Counted from the stretch's first letter, positions 20,608 through 33,621 are shown. The stretch is DNA of 64,000 nt from Colwellia maritima (GCF_022669015.1 NZ_JAKKSL010000008.1:1-64000), one strand, 5' to 3'. Translations and numbers: made by a program. Notes: a model not told the origin generated them from the letters alone.

Positions 20608-22474
20608 TCAGGGGGTGGAGTAACTCGCAGACTGTCCGAAGAAGGCGCGCAGCGTGCCCTGCTCCACAGGCGTCAAGCCAAGGCCGGTCATTGCTGCTGT
20701 CCAGGCCGTATTGACCCCGCCAAGTGTCAGCTCCTCATTGGACATGCTGATGTCCGTTGCTGCATCGGTGGCATCAAGTACCAGAACCTTGTCCGCTCCT
20801 GCGGTGCTTGACCATGGCTGCCATGCCGGACTCGTTGCTGCTGAATTGACCATTGGGATTACCACCCCGGGCAAAGTCAGCCAGGTAGTCCATCATGGCA
20901 TTTTGCAGTGCTTTGCGGCCGGGCTCGTTCTGCTGAGTAAAGGGTAAGCTAAGAAGACCCTCACCGATGCCGTGGAAGAATGAGATCTCTGCGGCATGGC
21001 CGGCCCCGTAAATAAAGTTGAAGGGAGCAGGACCAGACTGAGTACCCGGCCGGAAGTCATAGGCATAGGTATCTGGCTGATGCCGGGTGATCACCCTCGC
21101 CAGCTCGTCCACGTACTTGGCTCGCCAGGCGCGCCCACCGTTATAGCCGGTGACCTCATAGGTGTCCTTGTCCTTCTGGGTCGGTAGCACGTCATCCAGA
21201 GTCTGGCCGCCGGTGAAGGCAACATCGAGCAGATCCGACCAGCCTCTTGCCCGCTGCCGAAGGAATGGTGCCGGTGGCTCCCTTCAGTGCTCCCCCATAC
21301 AATGGCATGAAGGATTTTCGTTCGTACTCGTTGGCACCGAGAACAACAGGAACATTGTTGAAATTGCCACTGTTGAAGGCGGGCAGCCGCCCACCGGCGG
21401 GAATAACGGTACCGTCTTCGATCCCACCATACGTACCCAATGAGCTGTAGTTGAACACGGCTTGATATAGATCACGCCCCTCGGCGGCTCGCAGATAGGT
21501 ACCTAGTGTGCCTGCGGCTTCCATGTCCAGACGCATCTGCGTGGCCTGGGCCGAACTTATCGGAGTGGTCGGCGTCCTGCGGTCCTCTATCAGGCGAATA
21601 AGCCATTCGATGTGGCTGTTTGCAGAGTTGCGAGCGCTGTTGGTACTGCGTGTAGTTATCGCGCCACTCTGGGATACGGCCTGGTGGAACAAGCCGTTGC
21701 CCGCTTCGGGGGACGTCATCAGATTGAGAACGTTGTGCGCGCCGCCGGACTCTCCGGTGATAGTGACATTATTCGGATCACCGCCAAATTCAGCAATATT
21801 GGCCTGAATCCATTTCAGTGCCTGGATGGTATCCAGTGTGCCGAAGTTGCCAGAGTCAGACAGCGGGTCGGCGCCACCGGTCTGGACGTCCGGATGGAAA
21901 ACCACCCTGCCGGTCCCAGGCGGTATTGCAACACGACCATCACGACGTCGGAGTTTTCGACGAGGTTGCGGCCGTCGTATTGTCTGGCCGTACCAAAGTT
22001 GTTTGCGCCACCATGAATCCAGACGTAAACGGGCAGTTTTTCGTCCTGATAATCCGCACGATTAGGGCGATAGACATCGACGATCAGGCAGTCTTCGCTA
22101 CCTACCATGTTCGAGGTTCGCTGCCACTGGGAAGTGGTTTCGGCCTGGACACATTCGGAATGACGCTCGGTGGCGTCCCGGACTCCGGTCCAGTTATCGA
22201 CCGGTTGTGGAGCGCGCCGCCGCAAATCGCCGACCGGTGGTTTAGCATAGGGCAGGCCGTGCCAGATCAGTGTGTTGTCCTCAGCGATTCCCTGCACAGA
22301 GCCATTAGCCAGACTTATCTGGGCGGCCGGCGTGATGTTGCTGCCGGCGCCGCCGCCGCCGCCCAGACAGCCGGATAGCGTCAGCGACCCAACTACGGCA
22401 ACGGCTAGTGTGGATAAAACGGGGCGGGGTAACAGTGCGAAAGGGTAGTCGGTCGTTCGGGCGCGAGAACGCAT
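20608..22474 (-). pseudogene. type-B carboxylesterase, lipoprotein, frameshifted
   Basis: About 620 residues. The signal peptide ends in a lipobox (LSGC at about residue 35) followed by a glycine-rich linker, so the enzyme would be anchored in a membrane. The carboxylesterase family is clear: IWHGLPYAKPPVGDLR, SEDCLIVDVYRP, YVWIHGGANNFG (oxyanion hole), the nucleophile in TITGESGGAHNV, and the histidine region YGAGHAAEISFFHG. Indels lie near 21900, 21200 and 20810. It would cleave soluble esters, perhaps oligomers released by the two secreted esterases next door; that link is inference. Same GC-rich composition as its neighbours. Confidence 0.82.
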
Positions 22475-22574
22475 GGCATCTCTCCTGATTAATTATTGTT
22501 GTTTGCGGGGGCGCTTCCTGTAGCGACTCCCGATGTCCGATCATCCGTCGGACTCAACTCAGGATAGTACTAAA

Positions 22575-23360
22575 AAAGCTTGTAGTGGTCAACTGATTCC
22601 GGACACTGTTTTAAGTTTTTCTTCCGCCGCCGCCGGAGCGATTCCGCCATTGAAGGCATGCGGCCGCACAGTGTTGTAGTACCCCATCAGATAGCTGCTG
22701 ATATCCTTCCGAGCTGCCGTCAGACTGTGATAGCCCATCGCAGGTATCCACTCGGTTTTCAGGCTTCGGAACAGGCGCTCCATCGGCGCGTTGTCCCAAA
22801 GCAGTTACCTCGGCGGCTCATGCTCTGCACCATGCGGTAACGCCAGAGCCTTTGCCGGAACCGGCGGCTTGCATACTGCGAGCCCTGGTCGGAATGGAAC
22901 ATAACTTTCTCCGGACGTCCTCGCTGCTCCCAGGCATGATCCAAGGCTTGAACAACCAATTCCGCATCCGCCGTGTCAGACATCGCCCAACCAACCACGC
23001 GACGGGCACACAAGTCCAAAGACCACCGCCAGATAGCTCCGGCCGGCCAGTCCAGATATAGGTAATATCACCACACCAGACCTGGTCCGGCTGTGACACA
23101 TCAAACTCGCGATCCAGCCGGTTGGGAATGTCCGGCCGCTCCACTGTGGCGCGTTTATAGGCATGCGGCCCTGGCTGCTTGCAGACCAGACCTAACTCGC
23201 CCATCAGCCGGCGCACCTTGAAGCGACCGATCTCAACGCCCTGGTCGTTCAGCAAGCCCTGTATGGTGCGGCTACCTGCGGAGCTGCGGCTTTTGTTGAA
23301 CATCTCGTTAACCTGGGCTCTCAGGGCCACACGCTCAACATCCACGCGCTGTATCCTATG
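22575..23360 (-). mobile_element. IS3-family insertion sequence remnant
   Basis: The right-hand terminus reads TGTAGTGGTCAACTGATTCC; the transposase orfB lies behind it on the minus strand. No orfA is left, so the element is truncated at about 23360, where GC-rich sequence stops. 23361-23600 holds no gene I recognise. Confidence 0.75.
22589..23345 (-). pseudogene. IS3-family transposase OrfB, frameshifted
   Basis: Integrase-core (DDE) transposase. Pieces: GSRTIQGLLNDQGVEIGRFKVRRLMGE (HTH_21), DQVWCGDITYI (first Asp), the second Asp in FHSDQGSQYAS, and a closing YNTVRPHAFNGGIAP, read in three frames. The glutamate region appears as MERLFRSLKTEW. Breaks near 23040 and 22800. Not functional as read. 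Confidence 0.8.
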
Positions 23361-23599
23361 GCAGTGTTCGTAGTAGCTAATATGTGTGGGATCTCATATT
23401 CTCTGCAAAAATCACAGAGCCTTATAAACGTAGCCAATGCATGGTCTGCGAACGACTGCTCTGCCCAAGTTTGCAGACGTTAGCTATGAGTACCATATTT
23501 TGAAGAAAATGGTGGTTTGACTTAATTTTTTGACTGGCAACTCACATCCAAAACCGGACGTTCAGCCAGTCGTAAATTGAGCGTGTTTTTGCCACACTT

Positions 23600-25358
23600 G
23601 TCAGTACACCATTTAGGGATGAACGAATGTGCCGGCAACACAACAAAGTGAAATATATAAACGCCATCGACCAGAAACAACGCTACTCTATCAATTGGTT
23701 GAACGTTACTACCCAGAGTTTAACGCCAATTTAGCTGACCAAGGTAAGTATTTACCAAAATATGTTGAGCGTGAGTTTGATGATTTCTTACGTTGTGGTC
23801 GACTAGAGCACGGCTTTTTACGCGTGGTATGTGGCGACTGCAAGCATGAGAAGTTAGTCGCTTTTAGCTGTAAACGCAGAGGTTTCTGTCCTAGCTGCGG
23901 AGCCAGAAGAATGGCAGAAAGTGCAGCGCTTCTTGTAGATGATGTATTACTTGGTTATCCAATTCGCCAGTGGGTATTGAGTTTACCCATTCCGCTTCGA
24001 TTGCTTCTAGCAAGGTACCCAAGTGAACTGAGCAAAGTGATGCAAATCATTCACCGCGCCATTTCCACGCACATTGTGAACAAAGCAGGCTTTACCAACA
24101 AACAAGCGAAAACTGGGGCAGTTACCCTGATTCAGCGATTTGGTAGCGCACTTAATCTAAATATCCATTTCCACATGTTGTTCTTAGAAGGCGTGATTAG
24201 CGAAAATCCATGGGGTGGCACGACATTTACCCGCATTAAAGCACCTTCTCATAGCGACATGGTCGAACTAGTTCACACCATCAGTCATCGCATCGCTCTA
24301 TATCTTGAGAAAGTAGGTTTGGTTGAGCGTGATATGGAAAACAGTTTTCTCAACTTGCCTGTTGATGATGAAGATAGCCTCCTCCATTTGCAAGGTGCTT
24401 CCGTCAGCTATCGCATAGCGATGGGTCCTCAACAAGGGCAAAAGGTGTTTACACTACATACACTCCCTGCAAGCAGTGACGGTGAATATGGTCAGTTGGC
24501 TAACACCTCCGGCTTTTCCTTACATGCAGGGGTCTTCGCTAATGCCGATGAGCCAGATAAGTTAGAAAGGTTATGCCGCTACATCAGTCGCCCAAGCCTA
24601 TTAGTGAGCAACGTTTAAGTATGACTGACCATGGAAAGGTGCGCTATGAATTGAAGACGCCTTATAGAGATGGTACTACACACGTGTTCTTTGACCCTAT
24701 CGACTTTATTGGCAAACTAGCCGCTCTCATTCCGCCGCCAAGACTTAACCTCACCCGATTTTTCGGCGTATTCGCCCCTAACAGCAATCTTCGTGCACAA
24801 GTCACTGCATCACAACGCGGTAAGAACAGCCCTAGACTCGTCAATATAGAGGACGGACATTCGGATAAACCTTACCATGCGCGAGCAATGACGTGGGCCC
24901 CCGCTTAAGGCGAGTATTCAATATTGACATCACTGAATGCGAAAAATGTGAAAAACACAATGTAAGCATCATCGCTTGCATAATAGATATCCACATTATT
25001 CAAAAAATACTGAAGCATTTAGATAAAAAGTACCCAACTTCTAAACAAACAAAACTGTTGCCACATTTGCGTGCGCCACCTGATGAACAATACGGAAACG
25101 ATTTCACTATTCAACGTGACTTCAATTTTGGGGCGTAGGCTCCATTTACTGTTGCAAGAGTAAAGAAAAACACTAGTAAATGGTGGGGCTATTCGCGCTT
25201 CAATTCCTCATGTCCTTTACCAAAGGCCTGTCTACGCATGAAATGCTAAACTAACACGCCATAAAACACTCCCACAATTCGATATTTCAACAAACCAATC
25301 TAGTCATAAAGACAGCTGTCACAGGGGGTAGCAAATAGCTTTAATCCGTCTTATACTC
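23600..25358 (+). mobile_element. IS91-family element, full-length copy
   Basis: Contains a complete though frameshifted HUH transposase gene. The right terminus is fixed at 25358 because the fragment at 16523-17424 ends at the same base and the flanks then differ. The left terminus is not resolved; sequence from about 23520 is AT-rich and unlike the IS3 remnant. IS91-type elements move by one-ended rolling-circle transposition and can carry adjacent DNA. Confidence 0.8.
23629..25138 (+). pseudogene. IS91-family HUH transposase, frameshifted
   Basis: About 500 residues in three frames. N-terminal zinc-binding block: CGDC, then FCPSCGARRM. The HUH metal site is NIHFHMLFLEG, and the catalytic tyrosine lies in ERLCRYISRP. 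The C-terminal part has GKVRYELKTPYRDGTTHVF and ends DFNFGA. The start is the GTG at 23629. Frame breaks: near 24595 and near 24895 in a GGGCCCCC run; the second break is shared with the fragment at 16.5-17.4 kb. Confidence 0.85.
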
Positions 25359-25393
25359 GAAAAATTATATTATTGAGTAATTAAAAACTTATC

Positions 25394-26774
<1,381 letters not shown>

Positions 26775-27094
26775 AGTTCAGCAAATAACAAATTAACCAG
26801 GTGGATGCTTGAATGCGCCACTTGTTACTAGCGTTAGATATGAGCAAAAGGGGTCAGAGTACACCTTAACGAGCCTGATATGTCATGTCATATTGTTGTG
26901 CAAGTATAATTGTTTCTTTTAAATCAAGTGCACAAGATACATCAGCAGAAATAAAAAAGTAGCAAACTGATAATATATCGATTCAAATACTTCATTCGAT
27001 TTCCTTTATTAATTATTTCCCGGGATCACAGCATTCATTACGATTCGGCATGCTGATGAAATATAAGTTTTTTATCACAGTCACTGAAGATTAA
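26775..27094. other. intergenic region without a gene
   Basis: 320 AT-rich bases between sdaA and the convergent tetR. I see no ORF. A GGGGTCAGAGTACACC string at 26849 resembles the tails often left beside insertion sequences, but nothing more can be supported. Confidence 0.4.
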
Positions 27095-27733
27095 TCAGCT
27101 TTCATATAATTTCAAAAAAGTGTTTATAACCCAACTGACATGATTTTCGATATTATGCCTGTCACGTTGGCAAGGTTCGCCATACATCACCCGTACAACA
27201 TTGAGTCCCATCAACATACCGAGCAGTAACTCTGCACATTTCTCCGGCTCAGATAGATTAAGCAGCCCGCGTTGATGGGCATGACTCATCCAGTCCGCGA
27301 GTTTATTCGTTGTGCACTGAGGACCACTACGATAAATATTTTGAACCACATCAACGGACAGACCTGAAGTACTACTCAGTGCACGCATAAAGTCCTGATA
27401 TTCCTGACTCAGGAGAAATGACAATAGACTTACCCCAAAGTCTGTAAGCGCACTACGGACATCTATAAGACTCGCAGGCTCGATAGACAGGCTCTCGGCC
27501 ATTCGCTTTGCCTGTTGGCTGATAACCGCATCGATCAGCGCCTCCCGATTGGTATAACGGGAATAGATAGTTACCTTGGATACTTTTGCCAGACGAGCAA
27601 CCGCTTCTATGGAAAATTCAGCAGGTCCTTTACTGAATAAGAGCTCATGTGCTGCTGTAAAAATAGCTTTGTCCTTACTATGATCAAGGGGCCTTCCAAC
27701 GCGCTCGTGTTTCGCCATTTCTTTTTCAACCAA
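27095..27733 (-). CDS. TetR-family repressor
   Basis: Intact 212 residues. The N-terminal HTH is typical: AAHELLFSKGPAEFSIEAVARLAKVSKVTIYSRYTNREAL. The C-terminal effector domain is variable, with MLMGLNVVRVMYGE near the end. It is divergent from the efflux operon with only 55 bases between the ATGs, so it most likely represses that operon and itself from a shared operator in 27734-27788. Confidence 0.9.
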   Translation of the reverse strand: MVEKEMAKHERVGRPLDHSKDKAIFTAAHELLFSKGPAEFSIEAVARLAKVSKVTIYSRYTNREALIDAVISQQAKRMAESLSIEPASLIDVRSALTDFGVSLLSFLLSQEYQDFMRALSSTSGLSVDVVQNIYRSGPQCTTNKLADWMSHAHQRGLLNLSEPEKCAELLLGMLMGLNVVRVMYGEPCQRDRHNIENHVSWVINTFLKLYES

Positions 27734-27788
27734 ATTAGTGTACGATTGCGTTCAATAATACTGTATTCATAAAAAAAAGTACATTACC

Positions 27789-28841
27789 ATGTCAAATAAA
27801 ATCATACTCTCACTGCTGTTCACCCTGATATTTGGTGGTTGCTCCGGAAATAATAATGACACGGATAGTCAAAAACAGCCGCCATTGGTCAAAACTGTGA
27901 GCATTAAAATTGATGAAGGGGTATTGCATAAACTTAGCGGTACCATTCGGGCTCGCTACGAAACACCGATTGCTTTTCAAATGGGCGGTCGCATTCTCAC
28001 CCGTAACATTGATGCCGGACAGTGGGTAGATGCCGGGCAGCTTCTGTTCAGTCTGGATCCACGCGATCTGAACGAGGCTGAAAATGTTGCCAAAGCACAA
28101 CTTGCTTCAGCTGAAGCAGCACTGGCGACTGCCAGTAGTGAGCTTAAGCGACAAAAAAAACTGGTGACAAAAAAGTTAATTAGCCAGTTTGAAATTGAAC
28201 GTTTTGAATTGGCGGAACGTGCTGCCGAAAGCCAGTGCGATGTAGCACAGGCCAGTTTGAAACAGGCCTATATTACACGGGCTTATGCCGATCTGAAGTC
28301 AAAACAGTCCGGAATACTCATTGAAGTCAGTGGAGAACCGGGTCAAGTTGTCAGTGTCGGCCAGACTGTAGCTGTGTTAGCACAGGATGGTAAACGAGAT
28401 GTCGAGGTATTTTTGCCTGACAGTCGCCATCCGCCTCGCATTGGTGTGGCAAAGTTGAATGATGGTCGCCAGGTGGTGCTTGAGTTACGCGAAATCGGCG
28501 GCGCAGCAGATCCAATGAGTCGTACCTGGCGTGCACGTTACCGCATAACAGGTATTGAAAAAAATCTACCCCTGGGGATCATCGTTCAGGTGCTGCTGAC
28601 AAGTGAAGATACTGAACAGAATACATTAGTGGTACCACTCGGGGCTCTGGATGAACGCAGCGAAGGGCCACGCATCTGGCGCGTGATTGATGGGCACGCG
28701 GAACCCGTGTCTGTCAAAATAGTTGGATTGGGTGCTGAGCAGGCACGTATCACAGTGGATCTGCCACCGGATACACGCATCATTGCACTCGGTACTCATT
28801 TACTTAACCCGGGAATGTCGGTAAGGACACGCGAGCAATGA
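27789..28841 (+). CDS. RND efflux periplasmic adaptor (HlyD/AcrA family), lipoprotein
   Basis: Intact 350 residues. The signal peptide ends in a lipobox (IFGGC, Cys 19), so it is inner-membrane anchored. It has the beta-barrel/lipoyl blocks TIRARYETPIAFQMGGRI, VDAGQWVDAGQLLFSLDPRD, a coiled-coil hairpin (about residues 97-155) and PGQVVSVGQTVAVLA. It bridges the inner-membrane pump and an outer-membrane channel. The last four bases overlap the pump gene (ATGA), so the two are translationally coupled. No outer-membrane factor gene is next to it. Confidence 0.9.
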   Translation: MSNKIILSLLFTLIFGGCSGNNNDTDSQKQPPLVKTVSIKIDEGVLHKLSGTIRARYETPIAFQMGGRILTRNIDAGQWVDAGQLLFSLDPRDLNEAENVAKAQLASAEAALATASSELKRQKKLVTKKLISQFEIERFELAERAAESQCDVAQASLKQAYITRAYADLKSKQSGILIEVSGEPGQVVSVGQTVAVLAQDGKRDVEVFLPDSRHPPRIGVAKLNDGRQVVLELREIGGAADPMSRTWRARYRITGIEKNLPLGIIVQVLLTSEDTEQNTLVVPLGALDERSEGPRIWRVIDGHAEPVSVKIVGLGAEQARITVDLPPDTRIIALGTHLLNPGMSVRTREQ

Positions 28842-31800
28842 GTTTTCCTAATCTTTCGGCTATTGCTGTCCGTGAACGCGCGCTAACCTTATTTTTTATT
28901 CTGTTATCAGTGGCGGCAGGTGTCTACGCATTTTCATCACTTGGACGCGCCGAGGATCCTGCATTTACCGTAAGGGTTATGGTGGTATCAGCGGTATGGC
29001 CAGGAGCAACCCCCGAAGAGCTTCAGCAGCAGGTGGTTGACCGCCTTGAAAAACGTATTCAGGAAGTCGACTATCTCTATCGTATTGAAACCACTATTCG
29101 ACCCGGGCGAGCTGATTTTCAAGTCGAATTTCAGGACTATACCCCCAGTGAAAAAATTCCCGACCTGCTCTATCAGGTACGCAAACGCATGCAGGATGAA
29201 GCACCACGTCTACCTCAAGGGATGATCGGCCCCATCGTCAATGATGATTTTTCTGATGTTTATTTTTCACTGATTGCAATTACTGCCCCCGGGCTACCAA
29301 TGCGAGAGCTAACCCGAGAAACTGAAGTTATTCGCGACCGGTTACAACAACTGGAAGGTGTTCACAAGGCGCTTATTCTGGGTGAACGCAGCGAGCGCGT
29401 TTTTGTTGAGTTTGATGTGGCACGATTATCAAACCTGGGGATCACACCACAGGTCATTTTTGATGCAATTGACGATAACAACCGGCTTATACCTGCAGGT
29501 TTTAGCGATTTGGCCGGGCCACGGGTTTATTTGCGTGTTGATGCTGATTTATCAGATCCGGATCAGCTTGCCGCTGTCCCCATTCGTGTTGGTGAACGTC
29601 TGTTACAACTGTCTGACCTGGCGACTATTCGACGCGGTTATGAAGATCCGCCGAGCTATTTAGTGCGGGCACACGGACAGGACGCGATACTGCTCGGTGT
29701 GGTGATGCAAAAGGGCAAAAACGGTCTCGCTTTCGGAGAGCGACTAGGCACTTTTATCGCCAATGAACAGAGCCGCTTACCTCTGGGCATGAACTTATCG
29801 CCCCTGACTAATCAAACCGATGCCATTACTGCAGCGGTAGATCTTTTTCAGATAAAGTTTTTGATAGCTGTGGCCGTGGTGGTACTCGTGAGCATTCTTG
29901 CCATTGGTTTAAGAGCGGGTCTGGTTGTGGGTATAGCTGTACCACTCACGTTGGGTTTGACCTTTCTGCTGATGAAAATAACGGGTGTGAATCTTGACCG
30001 TATCACGCTAGGTGCGCTCATTATTGCCCTGGGGCTACTCGTTGATGATGCCATCATTGCCATCGAAATGATGATCGTAAAGATGGAAGAAGGTTGGGAT
30101 CGGGTACGCGCCGCCACCACGCCTGGAATGTCACTGCCGCACCCATGTTATTCGGCACTCTGGTCACAGTGGCGGGTTTTGTCCCTATTGGTTTTGCACA
30201 GTCTGGTGTGGGTGAATACGCAGGCAACATTTTTTGGGTGCTTGCCTATGCACTCGTCATTTCCTGGTCGGTGGCGGTGATTTTCACACCTTACCTTGGG
30301 GTGAAGATGCTGCCTGATTTCAAGGTCCATACGGACAGCTCAGGTAATGCTCTATACAGTACGCCTTCCTATCAAAAATTACGTTCACTTATTACCGGGT
30401 GTGTGCACTATCGTAAAACAGTAGTCGCAATTACAGTCGGATTACTGCTACTGTCAATCGTTGGCATGGCGACGCTTGTACAAAAGCAGTTTTTCCCGCC
30501 TCTGACCGGCCCGAAGTATTGGTCGGTATTTACCTGCCTCAAGGCAGCGCCATCACGACAACCGATGCCACAAGCAAAAAAATCGAAAATATTCTGGCTA
30601 AAATGCCAGAAGTGAAAACCCTGTCAGCCTACGTGGGTGCAGGTGCACCACGCTTTTTCATTTCTGCCAACCCGGAACAGCCTGACCCGGCTTTTGCCAA
30701 AATTATTGCAATCGGCAGTGACGAAGCAGCACGTAATAAAATTATGACTGAATTACAGCGCCATATCGATAATGGTGAATTCCCGGAGGCCCGGGTACGT
30801 GTCACACGCCTGCTTTTTGGACCACCCGTAGTTTGGCCGGTAAGCTTCCGCGTCATCGGTACCGACCCGCTAAAGTTACGTAAGATCGCACATAAAGTGC
30901 GAGAAGCAATGGCAGCTCATCCGAATACTATCGATGCACATCTGGAATGGGATGAACGTGCCCCGGTACTGCACCTGTCTATGGATAACGAAAGCTTACG
31001 ACTGATGGGACTCACCCCCCGTGACGTTTCACAGCAGCTACAGTTTCAACTTGACGGTGTACCCGTCACCGAAGTGCGTCAGGATATTCGCAGCGTAGAG
31101 GTACGTGCCCGTGGTTTACGCGCGACCAATCCTTTACCTGAAAATATCGAAATCAAGACCCAGGATGGACGTATAGTTCCTCTCGCGCAATTAGGCACAC
31201 TGGAGGTGCGTTATGAAGAGCCGGTCATTAAACGCTATAATCGTGAGCGCTCTCTGGCAGTAAATGCAGACGTGCAAGGTGCACAAGCGCCAGATGTAAC
31301 CATGGCTATCTGGAAAAAGTCGGAGTCAATACGCGATCAGCTGCCCGAAGATTATCGCATTGATATCGGTGGGTCAGTAGAGCAATCTGGAAAAGCGGAT
31401 GCTTCTATTCAAAAGTTGCAACCCTTAATGATAGCGCTCATGCTTATTTTCATTATGTTACAAATGCGTTCCTTCTCCGGGACATTCATGGTCGTTGCTA
31501 CAGCTCCACTTGGACTTATTGGCGCAGTGATTGCCCTGCTACTGTTCAATCAGCCTTTCGGTTTTGTAGCGTTATTGGGGCTGACCGGACTGGCGGGTAT
31601 TTTGATGCGAAACACCATGATTCTGACGCAACAGGTGCAGGATAATTTTGACGAAGGCATGGAACCCTGGTCAGCGGTTATCGAAGCGGCTGTACGACGA
31701 GCACGACCGGTAATACTCACAGCGTCGGCCGCCGTATTCGCGTTTGTACCACTCACGCATGACAGTTTTTGGGGGCCTTTAGCTTATGTTCTTATCGGCG

Positions 31801-31889
31801 GGGTCGCTGTAGGTACGGTAATCACTTTGCTATTTGTGCCGGCACTTTATGCACTATGGTTCAAGTTAGATAAATCTCGGGCAAATTAA
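28838..31889 (+). pseudogene. RND efflux pump, inner-membrane transporter (AcrB family), two frameshifts
   Basis: About 1017 residues in total, the family norm. N-terminal first helix and porter domain: AVRERALTLFFILLSVAAG, VVSAVWPGATPEELQQQV, VEFDVARLSNLGI. The proton-relay aspartates are in LGLLVDDAIIAIEMM. C-terminal half: GGSVEQSGKADASIQKLQP, LGLIGAVIALLLFNQPFG, LAGILMRNTMIL, RPVILTASAAVFAFVPL. Frame breaks near 30112 and 30515. Pump and adaptor resemble the pairs that export hydrophobic compounds; the substrate is not known. Confidence 0.88.
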
Positions 31890-31937
31890 TCAGGCATACC
31901 TGGATTTTAAAGATGGGGTACTGGGGACTCCGTCCCC

Positions 31938-32057
31938 TTAACGAATCCCGTTGGCATTATTGGCTACGGTGAAATAGTCTCCGATGGGACGAATAAAAAT
32001 ATCGAGCTGTGTTTTTTCGGTATCAACACCGACATTGATTTCCTGTTGTGAATTCAT
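31938..32057 (-). pseudogene. IS110-family transposase, N-terminal fragment
   Basis: 39 codons starting MNSQQEINVGVDTEKTQLD and ending DYFTVANNANGIR, then a stop. GVDTEKTQLDIFI is the first DEDD-aspartate region of IS110 transposases. The rest of the element is missing. A GGGGACTCCGTCCCC palindrome lies directly after its stop. Confidence 0.7.
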
Positions 32058-32275
32058 GATAAGCTGACTCCTGCTTGCGATACGGGTTCTGAGACCCAGA
32101 TGACTGTTCGAGTTATTACTTAAGAGTTATGCAGCACTCATACTTGTTATCGGCCTCCAAGGGGACCATTGCTCAATCGAGCTATTGCATAAAGGCCTTT
32201 AGTTGCGAGCTAAAGATGGGTCTCAGGTTTACCCACTTTTTTGATATTTCAATCATACAAGTAGCTTAATATTGA

Positions 32276-32320
32276 CCATTTTATACGCCGCGCCGTTTCA
32301 CTCTGCACTGTATAAAATGG
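32276..32320. repeat. inverted repeat upstream of sulfurtransferase
   Basis: CCATTTTATAC and GTATAAAATGG, 11-bp perfect arms, 23 bases apart. It could be an operator or a transposon scar. The rest of 32058-32418 shows no gene. Confidence 0.5.
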
Positions 32321-32418
32321 CAAGTTAGCATGGCCGTTATATTTATGAATTAATAACGTTAAAGAAATAAATATACGTTACCCATTTTTACGTTGAGTTC
32401 ACATTTGGAGGTGTCGAT

Positions 32419-33066
32419 TTGGATACGCTAGTAACTGCAGAATGGCTTAAACAGCATATTAATGACTCAGATATAGTCATACTTGATTGTACGGTTGTTA
32501 CCATGCCCGATGCAAATGATCCTCGTGGGTTGCATAATGTCAGTGGGCGTCCTGATTATGAGCTTGGTCATATCCCCAATGCCGGCTTTGCTGATCTTAA
32601 AGACGAACTCTGCAAATCTAATGGCCCAGTTGAATTCGACTTATTAAGCCCTGAACAATTTTGTGCCTCCATGAGCGAACTGGGTGTGGGGAATGATTCC
32701 CGTGTTGTGCTTTACGATGCAAATTACACTGGCCGGGCTGCACGGGTTTGGTGGATGCTGCGTTGGGTTGGTTTTGATAATGCCGCCATCCTGGACGGTG
32801 GTCTCGCTGCATGGACATCTACAGGTAATGAGCTTTCTCTTGAGCCTGTTAGCCGACCTGCACAACAGTTAACTTCGAATCCACGTCCTGAGTTGATTGC
32901 GCAACACGATGAAGTGCTTGCCAAAGAAATGATATTGATGATGGAAGTGCTTCAAGAACAGCAAAGGGTAAAGGGAAGTCAGATAATGCAACTCTTGTAC
33001 GTCTACAAATGGCTTTATACTTGCGTGATCCTAATAGTATTAGTGCAACTAACACTATATGCCTGA
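32419..33066 (+). pseudogene. 3-mercaptopyruvate/thiosulfate sulfurtransferase, C-terminally truncated
   Basis: The first rhodanese domain is complete (DIVILDCTVV, SGRPDYELGHIPNAGFADL, SRVVLYDANYTGRAARVWWMLRWVG, AILDGGLAAW). The second, catalytic domain stops right after its first strand, near LIAQHDEVLAK at about 32925; what follows does not look like rhodanese. The catalytic cysteine loop is therefore missing and the product should be inactive. The TTG start at 32419 is chosen because GGAGG stands at 32407-32411 with ideal spacing. A deletion or insertion joined the gene to unrelated sequence. Confidence 0.8.
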
Positions 33067-33439
33067 TGATTTGTACTTTCTTCTTGACCTGATTGTGTGG
33101 ATTAAACAGGAAAAATGCTGCATATTCATAGGTAGTAACCTTGCCAATTAGTGGGTTTCGCCCCGATAATTCAACTCGTTTTGGGACTTCCCCTGCTTCG
33201 TTATCCAGAACACTATCAATTGCGTAGAGGTATTTCTTTAATATAGCGTCTAGTTTATTTGGATAGTTACCTTCGATTTTGAGCAACTGAGTTAATGATT
33301 CAGCTAATTCAAGACGCGCTGTAAACTGTCTATTTAGCCCTAATATTTCTTCCAGAGAATCAAGCTTGCTTTTATAATATAGCGAGTAGAATGAAAATGG
33401 TTTGCTGAGGATTAATTTGTTAGTCATCTCTATATTCAC
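32849..33439 (-). CDS. hypothetical protein, possibly truncated
   Basis: Up to 196 residues, with a GTG at 33439 or an ATG at 33427. I do not recognise the family. The first ~120 residues look like real protein (KLDSLEEILGLNRQF, LAESLTQLLKIEGNYPNKL, ATTYEYAAFFLFNP-like segment), with a hydrophobic helix IIRHIVLVALILLG. The last ~30 codons run antisense to the truncated sulfurtransferase, so the true C-terminus was probably lost at the junction near 32930. Confidence 0.38.
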   Translation of the reverse strand: MNIEMTNKLILSKPFSFYSLYYKSKLDSLEEILGLNRQFTARLELAESLTQLLKIEGNYPNKLDAILKKYLYAIDSVLDNEAGEVPKRVELSGRNPLIGKVTTYEYAAFFLFNPHNQVKKKVQIIRHIVLVALILLGSRKYKAICRRTRVALSDFPLPFAVLEALPSSISFLWQALHRVAQSTQDVDSKLTVVQVG

Positions 33440-33621
33440 TTATAACATTGACGTTATTTATGATTATATTAATGACGATTTTTAAGGCGCCATCTTGATT
33501 GCTACGGAAGTGCAAAGAGGAAAAGTTTTGCCTAAAAAATTCATGCATTGGCGATATTAACTTTTACTACCTTTCGGTATGCGCATGCGGGCAAATGCTA
33601 AATAGCTTCTCATATTAAAAC

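Noticed and set aside
20608..22474. Several long plus-strand frames opposite the GC-rich esterase genes (up to 186 codons)
   Set aside because: They are antisense shadows caused by GC-rich codon bias; the minus-strand frames carry all family motifs.
26845..26870. GGGGTCAGAGTACACC string as a REP or IS end
   Set aside because: No partner repeat or transposase nearby; a single short string is not enough.
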